A program made the position numbers and the translations under genes. Positions 63,383 through 64,000 of a stretch of DNA of 64,000 nucleotides are shown here, in pieces (within the stretch, counting starts at the first letter, position 1; each line of letters opens with the position of its first letter). The notes beneath the pieces were generated by a model. The model saw only the letters and a program-made list of their open reading frames with translations. It was not told where the DNA came from and ran no database searches. The DNA comes from Litorimonas sp051251645 (GTDB taxonomy: Bacteria; Pseudomonadota; Alphaproteobacteria; Caulobacterales; Maricaulaceae): NCBI GenBank assembly GCA_051251645.1, contig JBPOEY010000002.1:310001-374000 (forward strand), given 5' to 3'.

Positions 63383-64000
63383 TCAGTTCTTTCGGTCCAC
63401 TTCACCTGCCACAAGTTTGAGGTCACTTTCCATCATTTCGGCAACAAGTCCCGAAAATGGTATTGTGAATGTCCAACCGAGCTTTTCCTTGGCTTTGCTG
63501 GGATCCGAGAGAAGACGCTCAACTTCTGTAGGGCGGAAATAACGTGGGTCAACTTTGACCAAAGCATGGCCTGTCTTGCTACATTGACCGATCTCATCGA
63601 CGCCCTCGCCGCTCCAGTCAATTTTGATGTCGACCATAGAGAAAGCGAGCTCAACGAACTCACGGACAGAATGCATTTCGCCTGTACCCAAGACGTAATC
63701 ATCAGGCTCGTCTTGCTGCAAAATGCGCCACATTCCTTCGACATAATCGCGTGCATGGCCCCAATCGCGCATAGCGTCGAGATTGCCGAGATAGAGTTTA
63801 TCTTGAAGGTTGTTGTGGATAGCAGCGACAGCGCGTGTAATTTTACGCGTCACGAATGTTTCCCCTCGTAGGGGGCTTTCATGATTGAACAAGATGCCGT
63901 TGGAGGCGTGCATACCATAGGCTTCGCGGTAGTTGACTGTGACCCAATAAGCGTAAATTTTTGCTGCCGCATAAGGGCTACGCGGGTAAAATGGGGTTGT
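63383..64000 (-). CDS. gmd: GDP-mannose 4,6-dehydratase (N-terminus beyond window)
   Basis: The visible 205 codons are the C-terminal part of Gmd, which makes GDP-4-keto-6-deoxy-mannose from GDP-mannose. SPYAAAKIYAYW carries the catalytic Tyr and Lys; NGILFNHESP, GETFVTRKIT, LYLGNLDAMRDWGHARDYV and YFRPTEVERLL are diagnostic. The frame is open to the window edge. Its natural partner fcl immediately downstream is a pseudogene, so the product probably feeds another pathway such as rhamnose or perosamine, or the gene is itself losing its role. Confidence 0.93.
   Translation of the reverse strand, partial: TTPFYPRSPYAAAKIYAYWVTVNYREAYGMHASNGILFNHESPLRGETFVTRKITRAVAAIHNNLQDKLYLGNLDAMRDWGHARDYVEGMWRILQQDEPDDYVLGTGEMHSVREFVELAFSMVDIKIDWSGEGVDEIGQCSKTGHALVKVDPRYFRPTEVERLLSDPSKAKEKLGWTFTIPFSGLVAEMMESDLKLVAGEVDRKN

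Overview
The window comes from an alphaproteobacterium. It carries a PhyR-NepR-EcfG general stress response locus, which is confined to that class. Intermediate GC, several large TonB-dependent receptors, secreted S9 peptidases, and phytase and probable sulfosugar genes suggest an aquatic Hyphomonadaceae/Maricaulales-like bacterium; the genus is a guess. I saw no rRNA, tRNA, CRISPR array, transposase or integrase gene.

1-23.8 kb is a copper/silver resistance island. After a partial amino-acid permease, the minus strand carries a Cu(I) P-type ATPase with DUF5676, CopD, CopC, a glutaredoxin-MauE fusion, DUF305, a two-TM channel, an atypical CDF transporter, a DUF411/CopG-like protein, an acyltransferase, a methyltransferase, a DUF411 remnant, a DUF2231/His-rich/NTF2-like fusion, PcoB, the multicopper oxidase PcoA, a CusF-like protein and a His/Met-rich protein. 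Divergently, the plus strand carries a Cys-rich small protein, CusC, CusB, CusA and a CsoR with the Cu(I) ligand triad. Candidate CsoR-type operators precede several units.

23.9-28.5 kb holds two exported S9 peptidases. 28.7-35.3 kb is the general stress response locus: an acidic membrane protein, a single-domain response regulator, a GAF-HisKA_2 kinase, a small exported protein, a Crp/Fnr regulator, PhyR, NepR (too short for most ORF callers), EcfG and a HAMP-HisKA_2 kinase. Four EcfG-type promoters (GGAAC-N16/17-NGTN) are visible; two of them overlap back to back between phyR and nepR.

35.8-44.7 kb encodes a fatty acid desaturase, an MFS transporter, two alpha/beta hydrolases, an acyl-CoA ligase, a TetR regulator and a TonB receptor with a tandem palindromic operator. 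This looks like a system for uptake and breakdown of an ester or lipid-like substrate. 45.0-48.9 kb is a beta-propeller phytase with a TonB receptor, followed by a third S9 peptidase.

51.4-57.0 kb combines a Gfo/Idh/MocA protein and a GntR/UTRA regulator, divergent from an SsuD-like flavin monooxygenase, an aldo/keto reductase and a sodium:solute symporter. This composition matches an oxidative sulfoquinovose (sulfo-SMO) pathway, with the Gfo/Idh/MocA protein as a possible NAD-dependent sulfoquinovosidase.

57.2-64 kb encodes nucleotide-sugar synthesis for surface glycans: UDP-glucuronate epimerase, GalE, ManC, ManB and Gmd, with a heavily decayed GDP-L-fucose synthase pseudogene between manB and gmd.
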